Below, in pieces: positions 6,188 through 12,112 of a DNA stretch of 27,938 nt. This stretch comes from a virus: the IMG/VR virus record IMGVR_UViG_3300005530_000069, positions 1-27,938 of that record. One strand, given 5' to 3'. The first letter of the stretch is position 1. Each line of letters begins with the position of its first letter. The notes under the pieces are model-generated. The model saw only the letters and a program-made list of their open reading frames with translations, made no database searches and was not told where the DNA came from. Both the position numbers and the translations under genes were made by a program.

Positions 6188-6736
6188 CTAGCTCGCGTCG
6201 GCGACTGAGGCAAACGGCGCGTACGCGTACTCGCCGTCCCGCATCACGATCTCACCAGCTTCGAACGCGAGCTGGAAGCACGCTGGGCCCAGACCCAGCT
6301 TGACCGAGTCGTCGTTCCACAGGGGTAGGCCACACTTGAGGCACTGCGCCTTGACCTCGCGCTTCTCGAACGCCTCGCGCATCCTCTCCCGCGTCTCTGG
6401 GCGGGTAGCTACCCCCTGCCGTGGGTGGGTGTGCGTGGACCAGTACTCGCGCATCTTCTCGGACTGGATGGCCTTCTGCTCCGGGGTCCAGGCCCGGCCC
6501 TTGCGCGGCGGTGGAGCACAACGGTCCCAGATGCAGTCCGGGCAGTGTGGGGGAGCGTAGTGTGCCACGTGATCTGGCCCGGGACGTTGGCACCAGTACC
6601 CGTCGCGGCAGATCTGCCGGCGACCGTTGTCCCGGAGCTCTTGGGGTGGGATGGTCGCCCGTCCACAGCAGTCACAGACGGTGTACCCGACACTCTCGAA
6701 CGCTCGACCGTGTCTCCGCTCACGGTTGGGTGGCAT
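6188..6736 (-). CDS. Multi-zinc-cluster protein with NUMOD3-like middle and DUF6011-like C-terminus
   Basis: 182 residues from an ATG at 6736 with GAGGAG 7 nt upstream, overlapping the previous gene by 17 nt. The N-terminal third has CDCC, CRDGYWC and CPDCIWDRC clusters, probably two metal sites. The middle (GRAWTPEQKAIQSEKMREYW, then RPETRERMREAF) resembles the short helical NUMOD3-type DNA-binding repeats of homing endonucleases. The C-terminus (CLKCGLPLWNDDSVKLGLG, then PAC) matches the pattern of DUF6011. No nuclease core is visible. Probably DNA-binding; family assignments are from pattern memory. Confidence 0.75.
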   Translation of the reverse strand: MPPNRERRHGRAFESVGYTVCDCCGRATIPPQELRDNGRRQICRDGYWCQRPGPDHVAHYAPPHCPDCIWDRCAPPPRKGRAWTPEQKAIQSEKMREYWSTHTHPRQGVATRPETRERMREAFEKREVKAQCLKCGLPLWNDDSVKLGLGPACFQLAFEAGEIVMRDGEYAYAPFASVADAS

Positions 6737-6947
6737 TGGCGTGCTCCTCACTGCAGTAGGCTCCCGGCTGTGCCGAGCCGTTGACTACGCGGACGAAGGC
6801 GTTCCTGCCCCGCACCCAAGTCTCGCACTCCTCATGGAAGCACTCAGCCCACCCACCGAGGATCATCGGGTTGACCTGAGCGTCGCGTGGCGTGAGGCGC
6901 TTGATCTCCGCCAGGTACGCTTGCCTCAGCGGCTGGACTGTGAACAT
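6720..6947 (-). CDS. Small Cys/His protein
   Basis: 75 residues from an ATG at 6947 with GGAGGAG 5 nt upstream; first gene of the short unit from the promoter at 6988-7017. The second half has CFHEEC and YCSEEH, a possible zinc site of the FCS or MYM kind. The first half is helical. Function unknown; the partner gene 6188-6736 is also Cys-rich. Confidence 0.75.
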   Translation of the reverse strand: MFTVQPLRQAYLAEIKRLTPRDAQVNPMILGGWAECFHEECETWVRGRNAFVRVVNGSAQPGAYCSEEHANATQP

Positions 6948-6987
6948 GGGTCTCCTCCGGCTTCCGGTGCTTTTGCCCGATGAGGAA

Positions 6988-7017
6988 AGTATATGATGCA
7001 ACCCACGGACGAATCAA
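6988..7017 (-). promoter_or_regulatory. Leftward promoter, copy 4 (unit 6720 and 6188)
   Basis: Minus strand: -35 TTGATT (7017-7012), 18-nt spacer, -10 TATACT (6993-6988), leader ATCGGGCAA. No inverted repeat is seen beyond this -35. The stop codon of the upstream gene (7016-7014) lies within the -35. Confidence 0.83.
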
Positions 7018-7208
7018 GTGGATCGAGGAAACTCCTTCGGCGGCCGGAACTCGTCCTGCTGCATCCATGCGGGTAAGGAGTGAAGAACAGCTGCCGCCTT
7101 CGCTCTCAGCCCTGGGTCGTCGGTTGTGCGGTAGACGTGTCGCGCGCACGTCACGGCAGCGTACAACACCCCTGCAGGTACCGGAATCATGGTGCCGACG
7201 GTCAGCAT
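7014..7208 (-). CDS. Small protein with hydrophobic N-terminus
   Basis: 64 residues from an ATG at 7208 inside the end of the upstream gene; a TTG at 7217 is an alternative. The N-terminus (LTVGTMIPVPAGVLYAAVTCA) could be a signal anchor or a buried helix, and the remainder is basic and polar. Its TGA stop is embedded in the -35 of the next promoter. Function unknown. Confidence 0.65.
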   Translation of the reverse strand: MLTVGTMIPVPAGVLYAAVTCARHVYRTTDDPGLRAKAAAVLHSLPAWMQQDEFRPPKEFPRST

Positions 7209-7600
7209 CCCGGACAACCCGTGTAGTGTCCGCAGCCTGGGCCCTCAGGGTCGCAGCTACAGTGGCACCTTGCACAGTGCTGCTCGCTGTTGGGGTTCCC
7301 AAGCTGGTAGTCGTGCGCGGGCCGAAGCCGAATCCAACAGTTGTACGCGTGGTTGAGGTGGCCGTCCGGCATGACGGAGATCGTCTCCGCGAGCATGTCG
7401 ATCATACCCGCCAACGCGTTTATCGCTGCGGAGAGTTTGCCGTGTAGGTCCGCGACCGTTGCGCCGTTGAACGGGCGGCCGTCAGCTTCGCGTACGTCGT
7501 TCTCGACGTCTGCCTTGAGAACTTCGACCGTCGCGTGGATCCGTGACAGCAACTGTTGCCTGGTCTCGAGCCCGAGTCGTTTACTCGTTGCGTCGGCCAT
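7202..7600 (-). CDS. Helical protein with Cys-rich C-terminus
   Basis: 132 residues from an ATG at 7600 with GGAGGAG about 6 nt upstream. Residues 1-90 are helical (TRQQLLSRIHATVEVLKADV, then KLSAAINALAGMIDMLAETI), probably a coiled or bundled region. The C-terminal 25 residues contain CARCHCSC and CGHYTGCPGC, seven Cys and a His, a likely zinc cluster. Overlaps the previous gene by 20 nt. No family recognised. Confidence 0.75.
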   Translation of the reverse strand: MADATSKRLGLETRQQLLSRIHATVEVLKADVENDVREADGRPFNGATVADLHGKLSAAINALAGMIDMLAETISVMPDGHLNHAYNCWIRLRPAHDYQLGNPNSEQHCARCHCSCDPEGPGCGHYTGCPGC

Positions 7601-7841
7601 AGTGCTCCTCCTCGTCGGTGAGTGTGTTGCCCTTCCAGGACGCGTGGTCGTTCGCATTCTCGATGGCTCGGCTCACGCAGTTGTCGCACACGCAGTTCCA
7701 GAATGCGGGACCCCAGCGCTTGACGAACACGTCGATCACCTCCCGCCGGAGCATCGGCACCTGCAGGCAGTGTACTGCTCTCTCTGCAGCTGCGGCGGTC
7801 TCGTACGTTCGCCCACACTCCCGGCAGTTAGCCCTGGGCAC
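7581..7841 (-). CDS. Small zinc-binding protein
   Basis: 86 residues from a GTG at 7841 with GGAGG 8 nt upstream. Two Cys pairs, CREC near the N-terminus (6-9) and CVCDNC in the middle (about 50-55), with a helix between, could bind one zinc. The C-terminus is charged. Function unknown. Confidence 0.75.
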   Translation of the reverse strand: MPRANCRECGRTYETAAAAERAVHCLQVPMLRREVIDVFVKRWGPAFWNCVCDNCVSRAIENANDHASWKGNTLTDEEEHYGRRNE

Positions 7842-8031
7842 GGGGTTCCTCCTTCGGCTCCGGTTCCGGCACTGGCCACAGGGTGCAGTCGTCCGTGCAC
7901 AAGCGGTCGTAACGGTGGACGTGGATGAGAGTCCGCTCTCTGGACTGGTGGAACCGGACCTCCGCTTCTTGCTGGAACACGGACCGGTCGATGACGCCGG
8001 GGATGGCGTACACTTCGCGCTGGAAGGTCAT
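7828..8031 (-). CDS. Hypothetical protein
   Basis: 67 residues from an ATG at 8031 forming ATGA with the upstream stop. The N-terminal half is beta-like (TFQREVYAIPGVIDRSVFQQ), the middle has HVHRYDRLCTDDC, and the tail is Pro/Glu-rich. The CxxxxC-with-His pattern may be a weak metal site. No family recognised. Confidence 0.68.
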   Translation of the reverse strand: MTFQREVYAIPGVIDRSVFQQEAEVRFHQSRERTLIHVHRYDRLCTDDCTLWPVPEPEPKEEPRAQG

Positions 8032-8378
8032 GCGGTAGTAGTCTCCGGGTTCTCTCCGCGACACCATGCACACAGGTGTCGGAACTCCTCTTCGGTGCCC
8101 ACCAGGACCAGTTCCCGGCGGACCTTGGGCTTACGCTCTCTGCAACCCTCGCACATCCGCCACCCAGAGGTGTCGACTCGGAAGTCGTCCGGCGCGTCGA
8201 AGTCCCGCCCGCGCAGCGGCCGAGGGGTTGGCTGGGGGTCACACTCGCACGGGTCTCGGTTGACGCCGCACGGTGGGCACCAGAACTGCACGACCCCGTT
8301 CACCGTTCGCGTCTGCTTGGACACGAACTGGTGGTGGCAGGGGTGCAGCAGGAACCCCTCTGACACCTGCGCGCTCAC
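8028..8378 (-). CDS. Two-cluster zinc-binding protein
   Basis: 116 residues from a GTG at 8378 overlapping the previous stop (GTGA). Cluster one: HPCHHQF followed by FWCPPC and CEC. Cluster two: CEGC and CAWC, about 30 residues apart. The arrangement suggests two zinc ribbons. It ends in an ATGA overlap with the next gene. Role unknown. Confidence 0.72.
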   Translation of the reverse strand: MSAQVSEGFLLHPCHHQFVSKQTRTVNGVVQFWCPPCGVNRDPCECDPQPTPRPLRGRDFDAPDDFRVDTSGWRMCEGCRERKPKVRRELVLVGTEEEFRHLCAWCRGENPETTTA

Positions 8379-8578
8379 GCTGACACCGCCTGGTGGATCT
8401 CGCCCTTGCAGTGGCACACCACTGCTCGGTCTGTCCCTGGTCTCAAGCTCCCGGGGCAGTGTTGACAGCGCCTCTGCTTGCAGAACCCACACACGTACGC
8501 GTGGCACACGCACACGCACATCGTGTCCCTGCAAGCTCCGTGGAGTCCGCCCTTGCACCTCTCAGTGGTGTACGGCAC
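8375..8578 (-). CDS. Cysteine-dense small protein
   Basis: 67 residues from a GTG at 8578 with AGAGG 7 nt upstream. Eleven of 67 residues are Cys (8, 16, 21, 23, 25, 30, 33, 38, 41, 55, 57), with several His. This is far above its neighbours and consistent with two or more metal sites or a metallothionein-like fold. No signal peptide is seen, so disulfide stabilisation outside the cell is less likely. No family recognised. Confidence 0.72.
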   Translation of the reverse strand: MPYTTERCKGGLHGACRDTMCVCVCHAYVCGFCKQRRCQHCPGSLRPGTDRAVVCHCKGEIHQAVSA

Positions 8579-8720
8579 CGCAGTACCTCTCCTCTCCGTA
8601 GGTCCCGGGGGCGTGGTTACGCCACCAGTTGCACTGCCGGTCCTGCCCTTGCTGGAACGCGATCACCAGCGCCACTAGCGCCAGGGCCAACACCCCTGTG
8701 ATCAGCGCTACTCGCCTCAC
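8562..8720 (-). CDS. 52-residue membrane protein with two exposed cysteines
   Basis: GTG at 8720 overlaps the preceding stop (GTGA). MRR is followed by a hydrophobic helix (VALITGVLALALVALVIAF, residues 4-22). By the positive-inside rule the 30-residue C-terminus would lie outside, with C30 and C47 able to form a disulfide. It overlaps the next gene by 17 nt. Membrane location is clear; function is not, with entry exclusion or lysis accessory roles possible. Confidence 0.65.
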   Translation of the reverse strand: MRRVALITGVLALALVALVIAFQQGQDRQCNWWRNHAPGTYGEERYCGAVHH

Positions 8721-8848
8721 GCTTCACCCCGAGCACGCCTGGAGTCGAAGTCCTGTGGTTGGTGTGTGAACCCTCCGCGGGAGAACATCCATGCGATGTA
8801 CAGCTGCATCAGCCAGCACCTCCACTGGAGAAACTCCACCCCGTTCAC
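8717..8848 (-). CDS. 43-residue hydrophobic small protein
   Basis: GTG at 8848 overlaps the stop of the upstream gene (GTGA), and its stop shares GTGA with the membrane-protein gene. The N-terminal half (VEFLQWRCWLMQLYIAWMF) is hydrophobic and Trp-rich; the C-terminal half is polar and basic. Perhaps a peripheral membrane peptide. The double coupling is the main support. Confidence 0.58.
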   Translation of the reverse strand: MNGVEFLQWRCWLMQLYIAWMFSRGGFTHQPQDFDSRRARGEA

Positions 8849-9177
8849 GGGTGCAGCCAGCGTGCGTCTGGTGCTGCGCCTGCAGGAACCTTGATGTGCT
8901 GACCGTGAAGCACGTCCACCGTTGCGTGAACGTCGTACCCTAGCTCCCGCAGGTCGTCGTCGATCAGCGCTGCTTCGTGTGCGCGTTCGATGGCTGCTTC
9001 GAGGTCCCACTTGAGCGGTGTGACGATGGCCAACCACTCGTCCTTCGTCTGCTGCATGCTCCAGAACACCTCCTGGCCTGCGGCTGGGCCTACCTCTGCG
9101 ACGTATGCTGCAACCTCCGCACACCGCTCCTCGCTCCAGAAGCGGTCGACCCGCGCGAGGTACTCGTCCCGATCCAT
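8845..9177 (-). CDS. Hypothetical helical protein, first gene of its unit
   Basis: 110 residues from an ATG at 9177, about 40 nt downstream of the -10 at 9223-9218. Mostly helical and acidic (DEYLARVDRFWSEERCAEVA, then AAIERAHEAALIDDDLREL), ending in a short beta segment. No motif recognised. It heads a run of nine overlapping small genes down to 7014. Confidence 0.75.
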   Translation of the reverse strand: MDRDEYLARVDRFWSEERCAEVAAYVAEVGPAAGQEVFWSMQQTKDEWLAIVTPLKWDLEAAIERAHEAALIDDDLRELGYDVHATVDVLHGQHIKVPAGAAPDARWLHP

Positions 9178-9217
9178 GGTCTGCCTCTACCTCCGGTCTG
9201 TTGTGCCCGATAGGTAA

Positions 9218-9246
9218 AGTATAAGGTAGAACCCACTGGGTTTCAA
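9218..9246 (-). promoter_or_regulatory. Leftward promoter, copy 3 (unit 8845 to 7014)
   Basis: Minus strand: -35 TTGAAA (9246-9241), 17-nt spacer, -10 TATACT (9223-9218), leader ATCGGGCA. An inverted repeat AACCCA-C-TGGGTT (9230-9242 on the plus strand) overlaps spacer and -35. Confidence 0.83.
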
Positions 9247-9261
9247 GTGGATCCCGCAACC

Positions 9262-9345
9262 AATTTACGCGTCGATCGGTCCCACGCCAACAGTTTTGTG
9301 TTGCCCCGACGTCGATCACGGCGTATTCTCGATGCGGGGGACTCT
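9262..9345. repeat. Promoter-upstream module, copy B (shortened)
   Basis: Shares AATTTACGC-N2-CGATCGGT and the box TTTGTGTTGCCCCG (9295-9308) with the module at 12003. The box is 49 nt from the -35 rather than 60, and one AAATT half-site is missing; both are explained by one deletion of about 11 bp. It overlaps the end of the HTH gene. Confidence 0.6.
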
Positions 9346-9618
9346 CGGTCGTTGTGCACGTACCCACCCGTCGGGCCCCTTGGCGAGGTACCGCTTGATG
9401 CGGTTACTCACCGCTGGCTGGGTGAACCCGACTACCCGCCCGATGTGCCCCTGGGACACCCCAGCGCGGTACAGCTCCACCAGGTACTCGTCGAACCCGC
9501 CCAGCGCCTCGTGCATGGCGTTGTACCGCTGCACTAGCTCCCGCTCCTCGTCCGGGGTCAGGGGACGGATCTCGTGTCGGTGACCTTCGATGGCGCGGTG
9601 GTCGGTGTCACGGGGCAC
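9316..9618 (-). CDS. Small HTH DNA-binding protein
   Basis: 100 residues from a GTG at 9618 with GGAGG 9 nt upstream. A helical region (LTPDEERELVQRYNAMHEAL) is followed by a helix-turn-helix, GVSQGHIGRVVGFTQPAVSN, at about residues 53-75, of the sigma-region-4 or MarR-like kind with a clear recognition helix (QPAVSNRIKRYL). It is the only classical HTH in the left arm and so a candidate to bind the repeated promoter operators. Its C-terminal codons (ENTP and stop) fall within a promoter-upstream module and align in frame with the tail of the 3134-3664 gene. Confidence 0.8.
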   Translation of the reverse strand: MPRDTDHRAIEGHRHEIRPLTPDEERELVQRYNAMHEALGGFDEYLVELYRAGVSQGHIGRVVGFTQPAVSNRIKRYLAKGPDGWVRAQRPRVPRIENTP

Positions 9619-9865
9619 GTTCGGTAACCTCCCGGGTCAGCGTGTCGATGTTCACGACGATGTCGTGGTGCGGTTTGTGGTGAGTCAGCTTGCACCCGCA
9701 CAGCCGGTACTCGAAGCACCAGGGGTCGGCTGGCATGCCGGTACGGCAGCAGGCAGACCAGTCACACCACTTCCCCCGGGGTGTAGCACGTTTGAAACCG
9801 TGGTTTATCCTCGGGATCCGGAAGGATCCGCGGACCGGCAACATCTTTAGCACACGCCAAATCAC
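9608..9865 (-). CDS. Basic Cys/His protein
   Basis: 85 residues from a GTG at 9865 overlapping the GNAT stop (GTGA). The N-terminal 35 residues are basic. The middle has CDWSACC and CFEYRLCGCKLTHH, a plausible zinc site with several ligands in excess. The C-terminus is a beta segment. No family recognised. Confidence 0.7.
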   Translation of the reverse strand: MIWRVLKMLPVRGSFRIPRINHGFKRATPRGKWCDWSACCRTGMPADPWCFEYRLCGCKLTHHKPHHDIVVNIDTLTREVTERAP

Positions 9866-10194
9866 CCGGTTCTCCCGTCAAGGGTATCCCGGGGTGGCTG
9901 GGGTCGACGGAACATGTACCCAAGCTCGAGGTTCAGTCGGAACCCGTGTCGCTCGTACCACGCGCGGAGAGCATCGTAGTCGAGACCGTCGGATGGAGCG
10001 GGTTCCAGTGCGAGCACTACCCCATCCCGATCGGCGTCCTCGAGGATCTGCTTGAGGAGTGTGGAGCCGAGGCCCTGTCCCCGGTGCCGGTGCGGTACAT
10101 TGATGCGGGTGATGGTCCACGCGAACGTGAGTTCCCCAGGTGCGACCAGATCGGCGATGGACCGCGTCTCCCGGTCCACGTAGCACGTCTTCAT
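9862..10194 (-). CDS. GNAT-family N-acetyltransferase
   Basis: 110 residues from an ATG at 10194 overlapping the upstream stop (ATGA). The acetyl-CoA loop is R38-G-Q-G-L-G43, in VPHRHRGQGLGSTLLKQIL, preceded by the usual strand (TFAWTITRINV) and followed by ALEPAPSD and YERHGFRL, the GNAT motif B region. At 110 residues it is shorter than the usual 140-170, with a reduced N-terminus. Substrate unknown: modification of a host protein, an antibiotic-like molecule or phage DNA are all possible. Confidence 0.85.
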   Translation of the reverse strand: MKTCYVDRETRSIADLVAPGELTFAWTITRINVPHRHRGQGLGSTLLKQILEDADRDGVVLALEPAPSDGLDYDALRAWYERHGFRLNLELGYMFRRPQPPRDTLDGRTG

Positions 10195-10391
10195 GGGCGT
10201 ACCAGCGGCACGTCGTCCTGCGGGTGCCAGCTACGGATGTCCGTGCCACCGTCCTGCTCGTACCGCACCAGGGCCATCATGTACCGTTGGTACGGCGAAG
10301 TGCTGCGGTGTTCCCACGTCCGTTCGACCGTGTACACCACACCGTCGTCTACTCGGAGCTGGTCCCCGGGCTGGATGTCCTTGGCCTTCAC
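10191..10391 (-). CDS. Small hypothetical protein
   Basis: 66 residues from a GTG at 10391 overlapping the upstream stop (GTGA); the long upstream extension of the frame is out-of-frame shadow of the next gene. Begins MKAKDIQPGDQLRVDDGVVY, a beta-barrel-like opening reminiscent of small SH3-like or Hint-like barrels, ending in polar residues. It resembles the protein from 24823-25140 in this opening (LRVGDIVEY). No function assigned. Confidence 0.7.
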   Translation of the reverse strand: MKAKDIQPGDQLRVDDGVVYTVERTWEHRSTSPYQRYMMALVRYEQDGGTDIRSWHPQDDVPLVRP

Positions 10392-10753
10392 CCCCGCACC
10401 ACCTTGGCGTAGACACCGTACAACAGGCCGGTGTCCTTCACGTTGTGCGTCTCGACCTTGACGCCCATCCTCCGTGCGGCGTTGTAGATCCGCGCGCGGG
10501 CGTTGGGGTGGAAGTACGTCACCTCCCCGCGCTCCGCCAGCTGCCCCACGATCCATACCGTGTATGACGCCACGTTCGGAGGAAGGACCGCCTGCGCAGC
10601 GAGAGTGACCCTGGGCCTGTGGGTGAGGTTACTCCCCTCCTGCGGCTCGTACCGATGGGCGTACGTCCGGTGCTCGTCTACCTCGTCTTCGGTCCCGTCG
10701 AACCCACAGTCCGGGTAGGGACACCACCGGCGATCTTGTGCAGTTCGTCTCAC
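10388..10753 (-). CDS. C2H2 zinc-finger protein
   Basis: 121 residues from a GTG at 10753 that overlaps the preceding stop (GTGA) and follows GGAGGTGAGG. Residues 10-33 hold CPYPDC, an 11-residue spacer, and HRTYAH, a C2H2 finger. The remaining 80 residues (VASYTVWIVGQLAERGEVTY, then NARARIYNAARRMGVKVE) look like a winged-helix fold that could bind DNA. Role likely regulatory, by inference only. Confidence 0.75.
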   Translation of the reverse strand: MRRTAQDRRWCPYPDCGFDGTEDEVDEHRTYAHRYEPQEGSNLTHRPRVTLAAQAVLPPNVASYTVWIVGQLAERGEVTYFHPNARARIYNAARRMGVKVETHNVKDTGLLYGVYAKVVRG

Positions 10754-10905
10754 GACCTCACCTCCGGGAGAGCGGTTGGGCGCAGGTGCCCTGCTGCTGC
10801 AGCGAGCCACTCCGGTGTCTCGGCGTCCATTGCACAGGGGTGGCGCAGCATCGTCGCTGCCTGCCAGCAGTCCTCGGCGAGCTGCTTGTCGCAGTCGTGC
10901 AACAT
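10750..10905 (-). CDS. 51-residue helical protein
   Basis: ATG at 10905 overlaps the upstream stop (TGATG), and the TGA shares GTGA with the zinc-finger gene. Begins MLHDCDKQLAEDCWQAATML, with three Cys and a His early on, then an Ala-rich helix. No family recognised; the precise fit between neighbours supports it. Confidence 0.6.
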   Translation of the reverse strand: MLHDCDKQLAEDCWQAATMLRHPCAMDAETPEWLAAAAGHLRPTALPEVRS

Positions 10906-11228
10906 CACTCCCCCTCGTCCTCGGACCGCTGCTCCGGCAGCTCGATCACGTCAGTGACGAGTGTGCCCCGCTCCCAGCACTTCTTGCACGTGCGTGCGTG
11001 CTCTCGCAGGTGCCACTCGTACCCTCGGTGCACCTCACCGCAAGGTGTGACGAACTCCGGCAGCGGCTGTCCCGCCGGGCCTTCGTTCTCCTCCGACTCT
11101 GCCACCGTCGGCAGCAGGTCTCGGATGTCCGCCAGCAGCGTTCGCAGGTCGTCCTTCGTCGCCCGCGGCTGCTGCAGGACCTCCTCGATCCGGCCCTGCA
11201 GCTCCTCGACCATCGACATGTCGGTCAC
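10905..11228 (-). CDS. Helical protein with C-terminal zinc-binding motif
   Basis: 107 residues from a GTG at 11228 that overlaps the upstream stop (GTGA). Residues 5-45 form an acidic amphipathic helix or coiled coil. Then TPCGEVHRGYEWHLREH and CKKC give a Cys/His motif similar to the CGT-x-YxxHLRxGE-CxxC pattern often seen in small actinobacterial and phage proteins. The tail is acidic. Function unknown. Confidence 0.75.
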   Translation of the reverse strand: MTDMSMVEELQGRIEEVLQQPRATKDDLRTLLADIRDLLPTVAESEENEGPAGQPLPEFVTPCGEVHRGYEWHLREHARTCKKCWERGTLVTDVIELPEQRSEDEGE

Positions 11229-11902
11229 GCCCTCTCGTACCGACCGGTTGCCCGGGCGGCCGTCTCGTTCCACGGAAGTCCGTTGTGGCGTGCGCACTCC
11301 TCGCCGTACCCCAGCGCTCGGCTGATCGGGTTGGTCAGTGGACCGTCGTGGTACCCGCACCACCCAACCTGCAACCCGAACTCCGTCCGGCTCTCGTTGA
11401 CCCCCATGGCCACGATCTTGCGTGCGATGGCAGCGGCCACCTGGAGCGTGATCCGCTCCTTGACAAGACCGTCACCTCCGGCGACCAGCTGGTCCAGGTA
11501 CGTGATGCCCTTCTGGTCACCGTGCCAGGCACTCCAGAACGACCAGTGACCCTCCTCCGTCCGAACGGCGTACCTTCCCGTTGGGATCGAGTTGAGGATG
11601 GCCATCCCCTCGTTGTCCTTCGGCTGGCGCGTGATCACGTCGGCCCTGAGGCAGTTGAGGATCCCCCGGATCATTCCGACCGACAGGTCCTTCCCCTTGG
11701 CCCGGTGTGCAACCATGTCGTCCAGGTACGAGAAGCGCTCGCGCTGCTCCTCTCGGACTGCGGACTGGTAACCGTCCAGGTACGCCAGTGCGCCCTGTGC
11801 CAGCGTGACGTCCTCGTACACGTCTGTGTCGACGAACTTCCGTCCCCGTGCTGCAGCCACCTCCTCTGCGTGCTGCAGCGGTGTGCTCTCCATCGTCTGC
11901 AT
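11225..11902 (-). CDS. Phage protein with DUF6011-like C-terminal segment
   Basis: 225 residues from an ATG at 11902 with GGAGGAAGG 4 nt upstream; first gene after the promoter at 11962-11991. Residues 75-125 (LSVGMIRGILNCLRADVI) and the IPTGRYAV segment recall a common actinophage hypothetical family that often ends in a Cys motif. Here the end reads CGYHDGPLTNPISRALGYGE then CARHNG, a DUF6011-like pattern also present in the 6188-6736 product. No catalytic motif. Function unknown. Confidence 0.75.
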   Translation of the reverse strand: MQTMESTPLQHAEEVAAARGRKFVDTDVYEDVTLAQGALAYLDGYQSAVREEQRERFSYLDDMVAHRAKGKDLSVGMIRGILNCLRADVITRQPKDNEGMAILNSIPTGRYAVRTEEGHWSFWSAWHGDQKGITYLDQLVAGGDGLVKERITLQVAAAIARKIVAMGVNESRTEFGLQVGWCGYHDGPLTNPISRALGYGEECARHNGLPWNETAARATGRYERA

Positions 11903-11961
11903 TGCCCTTCCTCCTCCGGTGTGCGACGGCGCTCTGCCGTTCGCTTGTGCCCTATGTGATA

Positions 11962-11991
11962 AGTATAAGGTGGGATCCACCGTGGTTTCAA
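11962..11991 (-). promoter_or_regulatory. Leftward promoter, copy 2 (unit 11225 to 9316)
   Basis: Minus strand: -35 TTGAAA (11991-11986), 18-nt spacer, -10 TATACT (11967-11962). The spacer holds GGTGG-N3-CCACC (11969-11981), and the leader is ATAGGGCA. Confidence 0.85.
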
Positions 11992-12002
11992 GTGGGATCC
12001 GA

Positions 12003-12112
12003 AAATTCCCCACGGTAAATTTACGCAGCGATCGGTTTTGCGGTGTGCACTTTATGTTGCCGCGACACGGATCCTCCCGTATTTTGGTTGGGGAATCCCG
12101 GAGTTACGTCAG
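12003..12112. repeat. Promoter-upstream module, copy C (most complete)
   Basis: Begins 12 nt beyond the -35 with AAATT-N10-AATTT (12003-12022), then ACGC-N2-CGATCGGT, the box TTTATGTTGCCGCG (12051-12064) 60 nt from the -35, and GATCCTCCCGTATTTT with GGGGAATCCCGG. It lies between the promoter and the end of the next gene, and matches the module at 3149-3260. Confidence 0.65.

Noticed and set aside
5296-6303. Plus-strand open frame of 335 codons
   Set aside because: Antisense to the DUF2786 gene and two promoter elements; Ser/Arg/Thr-rich shadow composition.
3180-12100. Similar short plus-strand peptides (LPRRRSSRI-like) encoded at three places
   Set aside because: They lie in the repeated promoter-upstream modules, and the similarity is explained by nucleotide conservation of the module. 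No start signals precede them.
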